Below, piece by piece: positions 42,415 to 48,734 of a DNA stretch of 48,734 bases. Position 1 is the first letter of the stretch; every line of letters begins with the position of its first letter. The notes under the pieces were generated by a model. That model saw nothing but the letters and a program-made list of their open reading frames with translations. It made no database searches and had not been told where the DNA came from. The DNA lies in the NCBI RefSeq assembly GCF_000508185.1, contig NZ_AYOY01000146.1, forward strand, positions 1 to 48,734. Direction: 5' to 3'. The position numbers and the translations under genes are program-made. The stretch comes from Sphingobium sp. C100. GTDB lineage: Bacteria; Pseudomonadota; Alphaproteobacteria; Sphingomonadales; Sphingomonadaceae.

Positions 42415-44349
42415 TTAGTGACGGAGCGCCGCGTCGCCCCAACTGATCGGCAGCATTTCGCCGGCGACGCCATCCGCCTGCGCCACCAGTTCGAGGATCG
42501 CGACGCCACGCACGTCGAGCGCGATGGGGCGGGCGGCTTCCCCCCGGCGCAGCGCCGGGATCGTCGCCAGCGGCCTGCCGTCGCCATAGACGATGAAGCG
42601 CGCGGCATGATCGCCGTCGCGGGCGCTGTCATCGACGCCGACATCGGCGGTGAAGCGGGTGAAGCCGTGGTTGCGCACCTCCAGCCGCGAATTGGCGAGC
42701 GCGCCGATGCCCGACGCATAGGCGTGGCCGGCGATGGCGAGCGGCTGGTTATACGGGGTGGCGTCGGCCATGGCGCCGCCCCAGCCGGCATAAAGCGGCC
42801 GTTCCCCGATGCCGCGCGAGCCGCGCCAGGCGGGAATGGCGCGGTAGATGGTGGGATCGGCTTCGGGATGGGTGACGCCGTCGACCGCCGGATTGACGCT
42901 GCCGGGCTGTTCCGAGAGATAGAGGCCGTCGGCCAGCAGCCGATCGCCCCTCGCACGGAACACTAGAGTCTGGCGCGGGGCGATGGTGAAGGGCTGTTCC
43001 TTGGTGAAGCGGCTTTGTGCGCCGGTCCACAGGTCGGTAAGGGCAATGGCGCGGTCGTCGCGCATTTTGAGATGGGCGGCGGTCAGCACCGCATCGACCG
43101 GCGCGACGCCGCGATTGAACAGGGCGACGGCCTTGTCCCCATTGGCGAGCGTCTTGACCAGGATATGCAGCGTGTCGCTGTCGAAGGCGAGCACCGCCTG
43201 ATTGCCCGCCGCGTCCTGATTGACGGCGATGAGGCCGGCATTGCCGAAAATGTCGAGCAGCGGCTGGGGCGTCTTGCGCAGGTCGGCGCCGATCAGCAGC
43301 GGCGCGTTCAGCATCGCCCACAGCGCGAAATGCGAGCGGGCTTCGGTCAGATGCTGCGCGTCGAAATCGCCTGCGCCCACAAATAGCATGTCGGGGTCGT
43401 TCCACGCGCCGGGCTGGGCATAGAGCGGGCGGCGCACGGCGCTGTCATAGTTGGTGAGCATCCGGGACCAGTCGGGCGTGATGTCGTCGCTGGTGCGCGA
43501 GATGTTGCCGATATCCTTGCCCCAGGCCCGGACATTGGCGCTGCCCCAGATGCACAGCGAGAGCAGATAGTCGCCGTCGGAATTATGGCGGGAGAGCGAC
43601 TGGTTGATCTGCGCGAACAATTGTTTGACCGCCGGGACGTCGGAGCGGGTGACCGAGGCCTGGTCGATGAGCGGGGCAAGCGCGCGGTAGCGGCCGCTGG
43701 TGACCCGTTCCTCGCCGTCCGCAAAGGCGCGGATGCCGCAGCCGTCGACTTTGATGAAATCAAAGCCCCAGTCGGTGAAGAAGAGGCGGATATCCTGGTC
43801 GATATGGCCGTAGAGGCCGACTTCGCGTTCGGCCACCGTGCCTTCGGGCAGTTGTGCGTCGCCGGTGGAATAGGCCTGCGAACAGCTGTTGCGGCCAAGG
43901 TCGGAATAAATGCCCGCCTTGAAACCCATGGCGTGCAGCCGGTCGGTGAGCGGGCGGAACGAGGCGTCGCCGGCGCCGGTGCGGGACGAGGGGAATTTTT
44001 CGGCGCGCAGGAGCAGGCGGTTGTCGCTGGTCCGGCGCTTGAGCCACCAGCCATCGTCGATGTTGATGTAGCGATAGCCCTTTTGCGCGAGGCCGGTGTC
44101 GATGATCCGCTGCGCCGAGCCGAGCAGCTTTTCCTCGTCAAGCTCGGTGAAAAAGGCGTTCCAGCTGCTCCAGCCCATCGGCGGCAGATCGGCATGGCCG
44201 CCCTGATAGGCGCTCCAGCGGCCGGTGGGCGCGAGCGGGTCGGGCTCGGTCTGGGCATGGAGGTTCGGGGCATGGAGGGTCTGGGCATGGAGGCCGGTGG
44301 TGGCGCACAGCGCGGCGAGCGCGAGGAGCAGGCGGGACGGACGGGGCAT
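42415..44349 (-). CDS. GH27 alpha-galactosidase-like, with C-terminal NPCBM-like domain
   Basis: A 644-residue exported family 27 glycosidase. Signal peptide about 1-22, then a short HAQT-type repeat. The catalytic domain starts PPMGWSSWNAF (56-66), the nucleophile is D202 in FIKVDGCG, and the acid/base is D289 in SRTSDDI. A C-terminal domain (about 490-640, YASGIGALANSRLEV) resembles the NPCBM carbohydrate-binding module. It removes alpha-galactosyl, or possibly beta-L-arabinopyranosyl, side groups. It is third in the GH43-GH43-GH27 operon, with 17 bases after the second GH43. Confidence 0.9.
   Translation of the reverse strand: MPRPSRLLLALAALCATTGLHAQTLHAPNLHAQTEPDPLAPTGRWSAYQGGHADLPPMGWSSWNAFFTELDEEKLLGSAQRIIDTGLAQKGYRYINIDDGWWLKRRTSDNRLLLRAEKFPSSRTGAGDASFRPLTDRLHAMGFKAGIYSDLGRNSCSQAYSTGDAQLPEGTVAEREVGLYGHIDQDIRLFFTDWGFDFIKVDGCGIRAFADGEERVTSGRYRALAPLIDQASVTRSDVPAVKQLFAQINQSLSRHNSDGDYLLSLCIWGSANVRAWGKDIGNISRTSDDITPDWSRMLTNYDSAVRRPLYAQPGAWNDPDMLFVGAGDFDAQHLTEARSHFALWAMLNAPLLIGADLRKTPQPLLDIFGNAGLIAVNQDAAGNQAVLAFDSDTLHILVKTLANGDKAVALFNRGVAPVDAVLTAAHLKMRDDRAIALTDLWTGAQSRFTKEQPFTIAPRQTLVFRARGDRLLADGLYLSEQPGSVNPAVDGVTHPEADPTIYRAIPAWRGSRGIGERPLYAGWGGAMADATPYNQPLAIAGHAYASGIGALANSRLEVRNHGFTRFTADVGVDDSARDGDHAARFIVYGDGRPLATIPALRRGEAARPIALDVRGVAILELVAQADGVAGEMLPISWGDAALRH
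44248..44293. repeat. 15-base minisatellite in the GH27 N-terminus
   Basis: Three copies of a 15-base unit, two of which share 16 identical bases, encode the repeat LHAQT/LHAPN just after the signal peptide. Slippage here would change only linker length by whole units of five residues. Confidence 0.7.
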
Positions 44350-44366
44350 GGGTGGTTTCCTGACGC

Positions 44367-45944
44367 TCAGGGGCGGGCGGGGTCGGGGAGCGGGGCGAGG
44401 GTGACGCTGTCAATGTCGAGATAGCCGCCCACAGGCGCGGGATTATAGCAGGAGAGCGCGATCTGCTGCCCCTGGAAGGTGCCGGTGCGCCAGTCGAAGG
44501 CGAGCGGGAAGGCGCCACCGATCGCCGTCCAGCGCCGGTTGTCGAGGCTGTAGGCGAGTTGGCCCTGCTTCGTGTCGAAATCCATGTCGGTGCGCAGCCA
44601 GAGGGTGCGGCCAGCGATCGGCCGGGCGGGCGCGCGCAGTTGCGTGACGGGGCCGTCGAGGGTCGGTTCGGTCAGTTGCATCCGCAGCGCCCTGTTGCCT
44701 TTCGCGCCGCCGACGACGGCAAGCTGCGCGCTATATTTGCCGAAGCTGCCGAAGCCGCAGACGTCGCCGGGGCGGATGCCGCGCGTGTCGAGCTTTGCGA
44801 CGGCGCGCATCCGTGGACCCTGCGCCTTTTGCGTCAGCGTGTTGCGTGCGGTCCAGATTCCGTCGGCCTGAGTCGCGTGCAGGCGCAGGAAGCCCGGCCG
44901 CTGCGTCAGCGACCAGCGATCGTCGTCGGGGTTGTGATTCCATTGCCATTGCTGGCCGAGCGTTCTGGTGGAAAAATCGTCCGACGCGGACGGCTCGACA
45001 AAGGGGTGGCCCTGGATCGGCTTGGTCGCGCGGTCGGGCACATGATCGGGGTTGGCGGGCGTGCCCCAGATCGGCCAGTCGTTCTGCCAGTAGATCGGGC
45101 TGATATTGGTCATGCGCCCGATCGCGCCGGCATCGACCATGACGAAGCCATACCAGCTGCCGTCGGGCAGATCGACGATCGCACCCTGATGGCCGCCGGT
45201 TGTGTCGTCGATCGAGGGGCGGGTTTCCCACGGTCCCCACAGGCTGCGCGCGCGCGATACGGTCAGCGCCAGCTTGCCGGGAATGGCGTTGAACAGATAA
45301 TAATAAGCACCGCGACGGATGATCTTCGACCCTTCCGCGCCCTTGTTATAATAGGCCTGCCGCGCGGCCGTGACGGCGGTGAGATCGGCATTGAGCGTCA
45401 GCAGGGTCAAGGCGCCGTCGGTGCCGATCGAGGTGCCGAGATAGGCGGCGCCGTCATCGTCGAAGAACAGGGCGGGGTCGAAGGCTTCGCGGTCGAGCTG
45501 CGCATAGGTCCATGGCCCCTCGATACGCGGCGCGCGATAGATGCGGGTCTTGTGCCCCACCGGCGTGACCGCGACGTAGAACAGGCCGCCATGATGGCGC
45601 AGGCTGGCGGCGTAGAAACCCTTGCGATAGGCGTCGCCGCCGGTGAGGTCATAGCGCGGATCGCCGTCCAGCCGGTCGATCACATGGGTGGCGATGCGCC
45701 AGTTCACCAGATCCTTCGAATGGAGGATGGTGACGCCGGGCGCGTTGGCGAAGGTCGTGGTGACGAAGTAGAAATCGTCGCCGACGCGGATGATGTCGGG
45801 ATCGGGATAATCGGCGAACAACACCGGGTTGCGATAGGTGCCATCGCCCTGGTCGGACCGCCACACCTGCGCCGGCAGGGCGGTGGCAAGGACGAGACCG
45901 GCGGCGAGCGCCAGCGCGGGGCGGAAGCTGAAGCGGGGGGTCAT
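44367..45944 (-). CDS. Exported GH43 glycosidase with C-terminal beta-sandwich
   Basis: A 525-residue GH43 protein with a signal peptide (about 1-25, ALPAQ). The propeller shows the base D48 in YPDPDI, the AFDPALFFDDDG block and the acid Glu in the GAEGSKII region (ATG-proximal third blade). The C-terminal half (about 330-525, WQWNHNPDD onward) is the beta-sandwich found in beta-xylosidase and arabinofuranosidase subgroups. It lies between GH43 and GH27 in a tight operon (13 bases after the upstream gene). Xylosyl or arabinosyl specificity is open. Confidence 0.88.
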   Translation of the reverse strand: MTPRFSFRPALALAAGLVLATALPAQVWRSDQGDGTYRNPVLFADYPDPDIIRVGDDFYFVTTTFANAPGVTILHSKDLVNWRIATHVIDRLDGDPRYDLTGGDAYRKGFYAASLRHHGGLFYVAVTPVGHKTRIYRAPRIEGPWTYAQLDREAFDPALFFDDDGAAYLGTSIGTDGALTLLTLNADLTAVTAARQAYYNKGAEGSKIIRRGAYYYLFNAIPGKLALTVSRARSLWGPWETRPSIDDTTGGHQGAIVDLPDGSWYGFVMVDAGAIGRMTNISPIYWQNDWPIWGTPANPDHVPDRATKPIQGHPFVEPSASDDFSTRTLGQQWQWNHNPDDDRWSLTQRPGFLRLHATQADGIWTARNTLTQKAQGPRMRAVAKLDTRGIRPGDVCGFGSFGKYSAQLAVVGGAKGNRALRMQLTEPTLDGPVTQLRAPARPIAGRTLWLRTDMDFDTKQGQLAYSLDNRRWTAIGGAFPLAFDWRTGTFQGQQIALSCYNPAPVGGYLDIDSVTLAPLPDPARP

Positions 45945-45957
45945 CCTGCTGTCCCGC

Positions 45958-47616
45958 TCAGGGGGCTGGGGTGTAATGATAGGGGCCGACCACCGTGCCG
46001 ACGAAGCCGCCCGCTTTCTGCGTGCTGAGCAAGGTGGCGTCCACGCCCTGCTTCAACGTCCGGGTCTTGCCGCCGAGGGCATAGTCGAACGCCATGGCGC
46101 CGCCATCGGCGCGGATGGTGAGCGTCACCGGGCCGGTCGCGGCGAGCGGGGCCGAGGCGACCAGCGTGTCTGTGTCGGCATTGTCGCGGGTGTAGAGGGC
46201 GACCACGCGCTCGCCCGCGATCTGCGTCAAGCCGAAGAAGAGGTTGCTGCGGTCGCTTTGCACGGCGGCGAGGCCGGCGCGGTCGCCATCCATTTGCGGC
46301 GTGTAGCGCAGGGTGGTGGCGATGGTGGCGATGGCATGTTGCTGGCGTCGGCCGACGAAGGCGGGGACGCCGTCGAGATCGCCCAGTGGTGCGCCGTTGC
46401 CGAGTTCCAGCGCGCCGCCGGTCACTTTGTAGAAGGGCTGGCGGGGCGTGCGGATGCCGATCCATTGCATCGAGAGGGCGTCGCCGTCGAAACCGTCGAC
46501 ATAGGCGAAATCGCCACTGGTCGGCAGGTCGGGGGCGGGCTGGGCGGGGAGGTCGGGCGCTTTGGCGACATGCGGAATCGGCCGGCCATGGGGCAGGATC
46601 GTCGGCCATCCGTCGGTCCATGTCACCGGCAGCAGAAAGGTTTCGCGGCCGATATTGTAGAAATCGTCCTTATAAGGGCGCACCGCGAGGAAGGTCGCCC
46701 ACCAGTCGCCCTTTTGCGTCTGCACCAGTGTCGCATGACCGGCCGACCCGATCGGGTTCGGGCGGGCGGGGTCGAGGTCGCGCTGGGTGAGGATGGGGTT
46801 GCCCGCGAAGGGGACATAGGGGCCGTGCAGTTTTTTGGATCGCAGGACGACCTGCGAATGGTTGACACTGGTGCCGCCTTCGGCCGCGGTCAGATAATAA
46901 TAGCCGTCCTTGCGGAAGATATGCGGCCCTTCGATCCACACCGGCTTCTTGCTGAGATCGACGCCGCCGTTGATGAGCTGCGTGCTGTCGCCCACCATCG
47001 TGCCCGCGCGCCAGTCAAATTCCTGAATCCAGATGGCGCGGTGGCCATCATAGCGCGGCGGTTCGTCGGGCATTCGGTTGTTGACAATATAGGCCCTGTC
47101 GCCCTCCCAGTAGATGGAGGGGTCGATCCCTTCGAACGGCAGCCAGATAGGGTTGGACCAGGGGCCGGCCGGATCTTTGGCGGTGATGACGAAATTGCCG
47201 CCACATTCGACGCAGGTGTTGACGATGTAGAAGATACCGTCGTGAAAGCTGATGTCGGGGGCGAACACTGCCTGCGACGTGCGGCGGCCGGTGAAGTCGA
47301 GCTGTTCCGGGCGGTCGATGGCGTTGCCGATCTGGGTCCAGTGGACCAGATCCTTCGAGGTGAAGATGGGCAGGCCGGGGAAATGGGCGAAGGAGGAGTT
47401 GACGAGATAATAGTCGTCGCCCACCCGCGTCACCGACGGGTCGGGATAATAGCCCGACAGGATGGGATTGCGATAGTCGCCGGGTTGCGGCGGCACCTGT
47501 TCGATGGCGCGGCCGGTATAGCGGAAATCGTCGAAGCGGGCGGGGGCGGCGTTGGCGGCGGACGACGCAGCGCTGAGCAGCGCCAATGCCAGGACATGAA
47601 ATCGCGCGAACCGCAT
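45958..47616 (-). CDS. Exported GH43 glycosidase, operon leader
   Basis: A 552-residue GH43 protein with a signal peptide (about 1-24, ANAAP). Base D59 in YYPDPS, the GIDPSIYWEGD block and the acid Glu in WIEGPHIF are visible; the C-terminal beta-sandwich covers about 370-552. ATG at 47616 has GGGGAGAGG upstream and is chosen over a longer frame. It leads the operon GH43-GH43-GH27, and the 18-base operator lies 66 bases upstream. Similarity to the cytoplasmic GH43 at 21669 suggests the pair acts on the same substrate before and after uptake. Confidence 0.9.
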   Translation of the reverse strand: MRFARFHVLALALLSAASSAANAAPARFDDFRYTGRAIEQVPPQPGDYRNPILSGYYPDPSVTRVGDDYYLVNSSFAHFPGLPIFTSKDLVHWTQIGNAIDRPEQLDFTGRRTSQAVFAPDISFHDGIFYIVNTCVECGGNFVITAKDPAGPWSNPIWLPFEGIDPSIYWEGDRAYIVNNRMPDEPPRYDGHRAIWIQEFDWRAGTMVGDSTQLINGGVDLSKKPVWIEGPHIFRKDGYYYLTAAEGGTSVNHSQVVLRSKKLHGPYVPFAGNPILTQRDLDPARPNPIGSAGHATLVQTQKGDWWATFLAVRPYKDDFYNIGRETFLLPVTWTDGWPTILPHGRPIPHVAKAPDLPAQPAPDLPTSGDFAYVDGFDGDALSMQWIGIRTPRQPFYKVTGGALELGNGAPLGDLDGVPAFVGRRQQHAIATIATTLRYTPQMDGDRAGLAAVQSDRSNLFFGLTQIAGERVVALYTRDNADTDTLVASAPLAATGPVTLTIRADGGAMAFDYALGGKTRTLKQGVDATLLSTQKAGGFVGTVVGPYHYTPAP

Positions 47617-47681
47617 AAAGCCTCTCCCCAGAAATGCGTGCATGGTGTGCGGGCTTGTGCCCGGCATTGATTAGTTGGAGT

Positions 47682-47699
47682 TTTGATAGCGCTATCAAA
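47682..47699. promoter_or_regulatory. Perfect 18-base TAGCGCTA-centred operator
   Basis: TTTGATAGCGCTATCAAA is an exact palindrome upstream of the GH43-GH43-GH27 operon, and the longest of the three related sites in the window. It lies 53 bases beyond the stop of the SMP-30-like gene. Confidence 0.82.
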
Positions 47700-47752
47700 T
47701 GCATCTGTCGAGCGTTTGCAGCACCTGTATTGCGCCGGGCGCGCCGCGCCGC

Positions 47753-48734
47753 CTATGCCAGCGGGACGGCGGCGAGCATGTCCGACGAGGTCAGAAACAG
47801 GGTGCGGCCGCCTTCACCGATGCAGCAATTGGCGATCGCCTTGCCGGTGCGGATGATGCCGAGCAGCGAGCCGGTGGGCGTGCAGACATGGACGCCGCCC
47901 GGCCCTGTGGCGAAGATGGTGCCGTCGGCCCGGACCTTGACGCCGTCGGGCAGGCCGGGATCGCCCGCGGCATGGCCCTTGTGCATGTCGAGGAACAGGC
48001 GCTGGGCGGTCGGCATCCCATCGGCGTCGAGCGTATAGGCCAGCAATTCGGGCCGGTTTTCGTCCGATAAAGCGAGATAGAGGGTGCGGCCGTCGGGCGA
48101 GACGGCAAGGCCGTTGGGGCGGCGATGGCTGCGGTCGAGCAATGTCACTGTGCCATCGGGCGTCAGGCGATAGAGGCCGCAAAAATCCAGTTCGCGCAGC
48201 GGCGAGGCGTCGGCATCCGCCAGACCATAGGGCGGGTCGCTGAAATAGATGGCGCCCGAGGGCGCGATGCACAGGTCATTGGGGCTGTTGAAACGCTTGC
48301 CCTGATAGCGGTCGGCCAGGATGGCCCGCGCGCGCGTGCGCAGATCGACGCGCACGATCGCGCGCGTGCCGCTGTCGGCGCCGACCAACATCCCGTCGCG
48401 GTCAATGGCGATGCCGTTGAGACCAGGCTCGCGGATGCCGGGGGGCACCGGCGTTTGCAGGCCGGAGGGCGAGAGGAAGGGCGTGACGCCATCCTGCCGC
48501 GTCCAGCGATAGACGATGTTCGAGGGCGGGTCGCCGAACAGCAGATAATCGCCCTGCGGCACCCAGGTCGGCCCCTCGGCCCAGCGATAGCCCTTCGCCA
48601 ATATCTCGACCTGCGCGTCGAGGGCGACGATGCGGTCGAAGGCGGGGGCGAGCCGGTCGATCCGGGCGGCGGGCAGCGCGGGTGTGGCGGCGCGTGCGGC
48701 CGCGCGCGCCAGCGGCAGCGTCGCCAGCCCGGCG
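47753..48734 (-). CDS. SMP-30/gluconolactonase-family lactonase, 5' part off window
   Basis: An SMP-30/LRE-type six-bladed propeller. Reading upstream from the TTG near 48601, the frame continues without a stop to the right edge and reads an Ala/Leu-rich segment (AGLATLPLARAAARA), so the gene starts outside the window and probably has a signal peptide. Family landmarks include YRWAEGPTW near the visible start, FNSPNDLCI, RPNGLAVSPDGRTLY and LPDGVKVRADG. Metal-binding lactonases of this type open aldonolactones such as glucono-, xylono- or arabinonolactone. Its placement next to pentose-targeting GH43 genes makes a pentonolactone likely, but that is inferred. Confidence 0.87.
   Translation of the reverse strand, partial: AGLATLPLARAAARAATPALPAARIDRLAPAFDRIVALDAQVEILAKGYRWAEGPTWVPQGDYLLFGDPPSNIVYRWTRQDGVTPFLSPSGLQTPVPPGIREPGLNGIAIDRDGMLVGADSGTRAIVRVDLRTRARAILADRYQGKRFNSPNDLCIAPSGAIYFSDPPYGLADADASPLRELDFCGLYRLTPDGTVTLLDRSHRRPNGLAVSPDGRTLYLALSDENRPELLAYTLDADGMPTAQRLFLDMHKGHAAGDPGLPDGVKVRADGTIFATGPGGVHVCTPTGSLLGIIRTGKAIANCCIGEGGRTLFLTSSDMLAAVPLA

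Overview
The window is high-GC alphaproteobacterial DNA and most resembles a sphingomonad (Sphingomonadaceae such as Sphingobium or Sphingomonas). This rests on gene order (dnaJ-like/Hsp70-like/cobS/cobT, zinc-ribbon//ftsEX, hisC-tyrC next to metX-metW, OmlA//UQCC chaperone-DUF177) and on a Caulobacter-type TonB-dependent receptor cassette. It has two parts, joined at a tRNA-Ser(GCT) gene at 20208-20299.

Left part, 1-20207, is core housekeeping sequence. On the minus strand, 1-5087 holds the cobaltochelatase genes cobS and cobT (cobT runs off the left edge) with an OsmC-like gene between them, preceded by Hsp70-like and J-domain genes. Then come bolA, a GST and a pirin (plus), a zinc-ribbon membrane protein (minus), an ftsE-ftsX-ydcF-plsC run (plus), tyrC and hisC (minus), a 2-hydroxyacid dehydrogenase (minus), metX-metW (plus), an OmlA/BamE-like lipoprotein (minus), a cytochrome bc1 assembly chaperone with a DUF177 gene, dinB (plus), and a DUF1134/EipA-like envelope protein (minus). 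Many neighbours overlap by four bases (ATGA or GTGA), which indicates translational coupling.

Right part, about 20.66-48.7 kb, is a large plant-polysaccharide utilisation locus. It contains a LacI-type regulator, an MFS importer, a cytoplasmic GH43, an exported GH43-GH3-esterase operon, a divergent GH9, a TonB-dependent receptor with a flavin-dependent halogenase-like gene, a divergent operon sapC-JmjC/cupin-CE1-like esterase-SGNH (CE20-like) acetylesterase, and an operon GH43-GH43-GH27. An SMP-30/lactonase-like gene runs off the right edge. The likely working model is outer-membrane or periplasmic attack on an acetylated, arabinose/xylose/galactose-decorated beta-1,4-linked hemicellulose, uptake through the TonB-dependent receptor, further trimming in the periplasm, import by MFS and final cleavage by cytoplasmic GH43.

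Regulation can be read from the DNA. Three palindromes centred on TAGCGCTA sit in the GH43//GH9, receptor//sapC and GH43 operon promoter regions and define one local regulon. A different 20-bp perfect palindrome (TATCGATA core) lies upstream of the MFS-GH43 pair and fits the local LacI protein better. The most interesting element is the four-gene set receptor + halogenase + SapC + JmjC hydroxylase inside a carbohydrate locus: it pairs two putative protein- or small-molecule-modifying oxidative enzymes with a nutrient receptor, and its biological role is not established.
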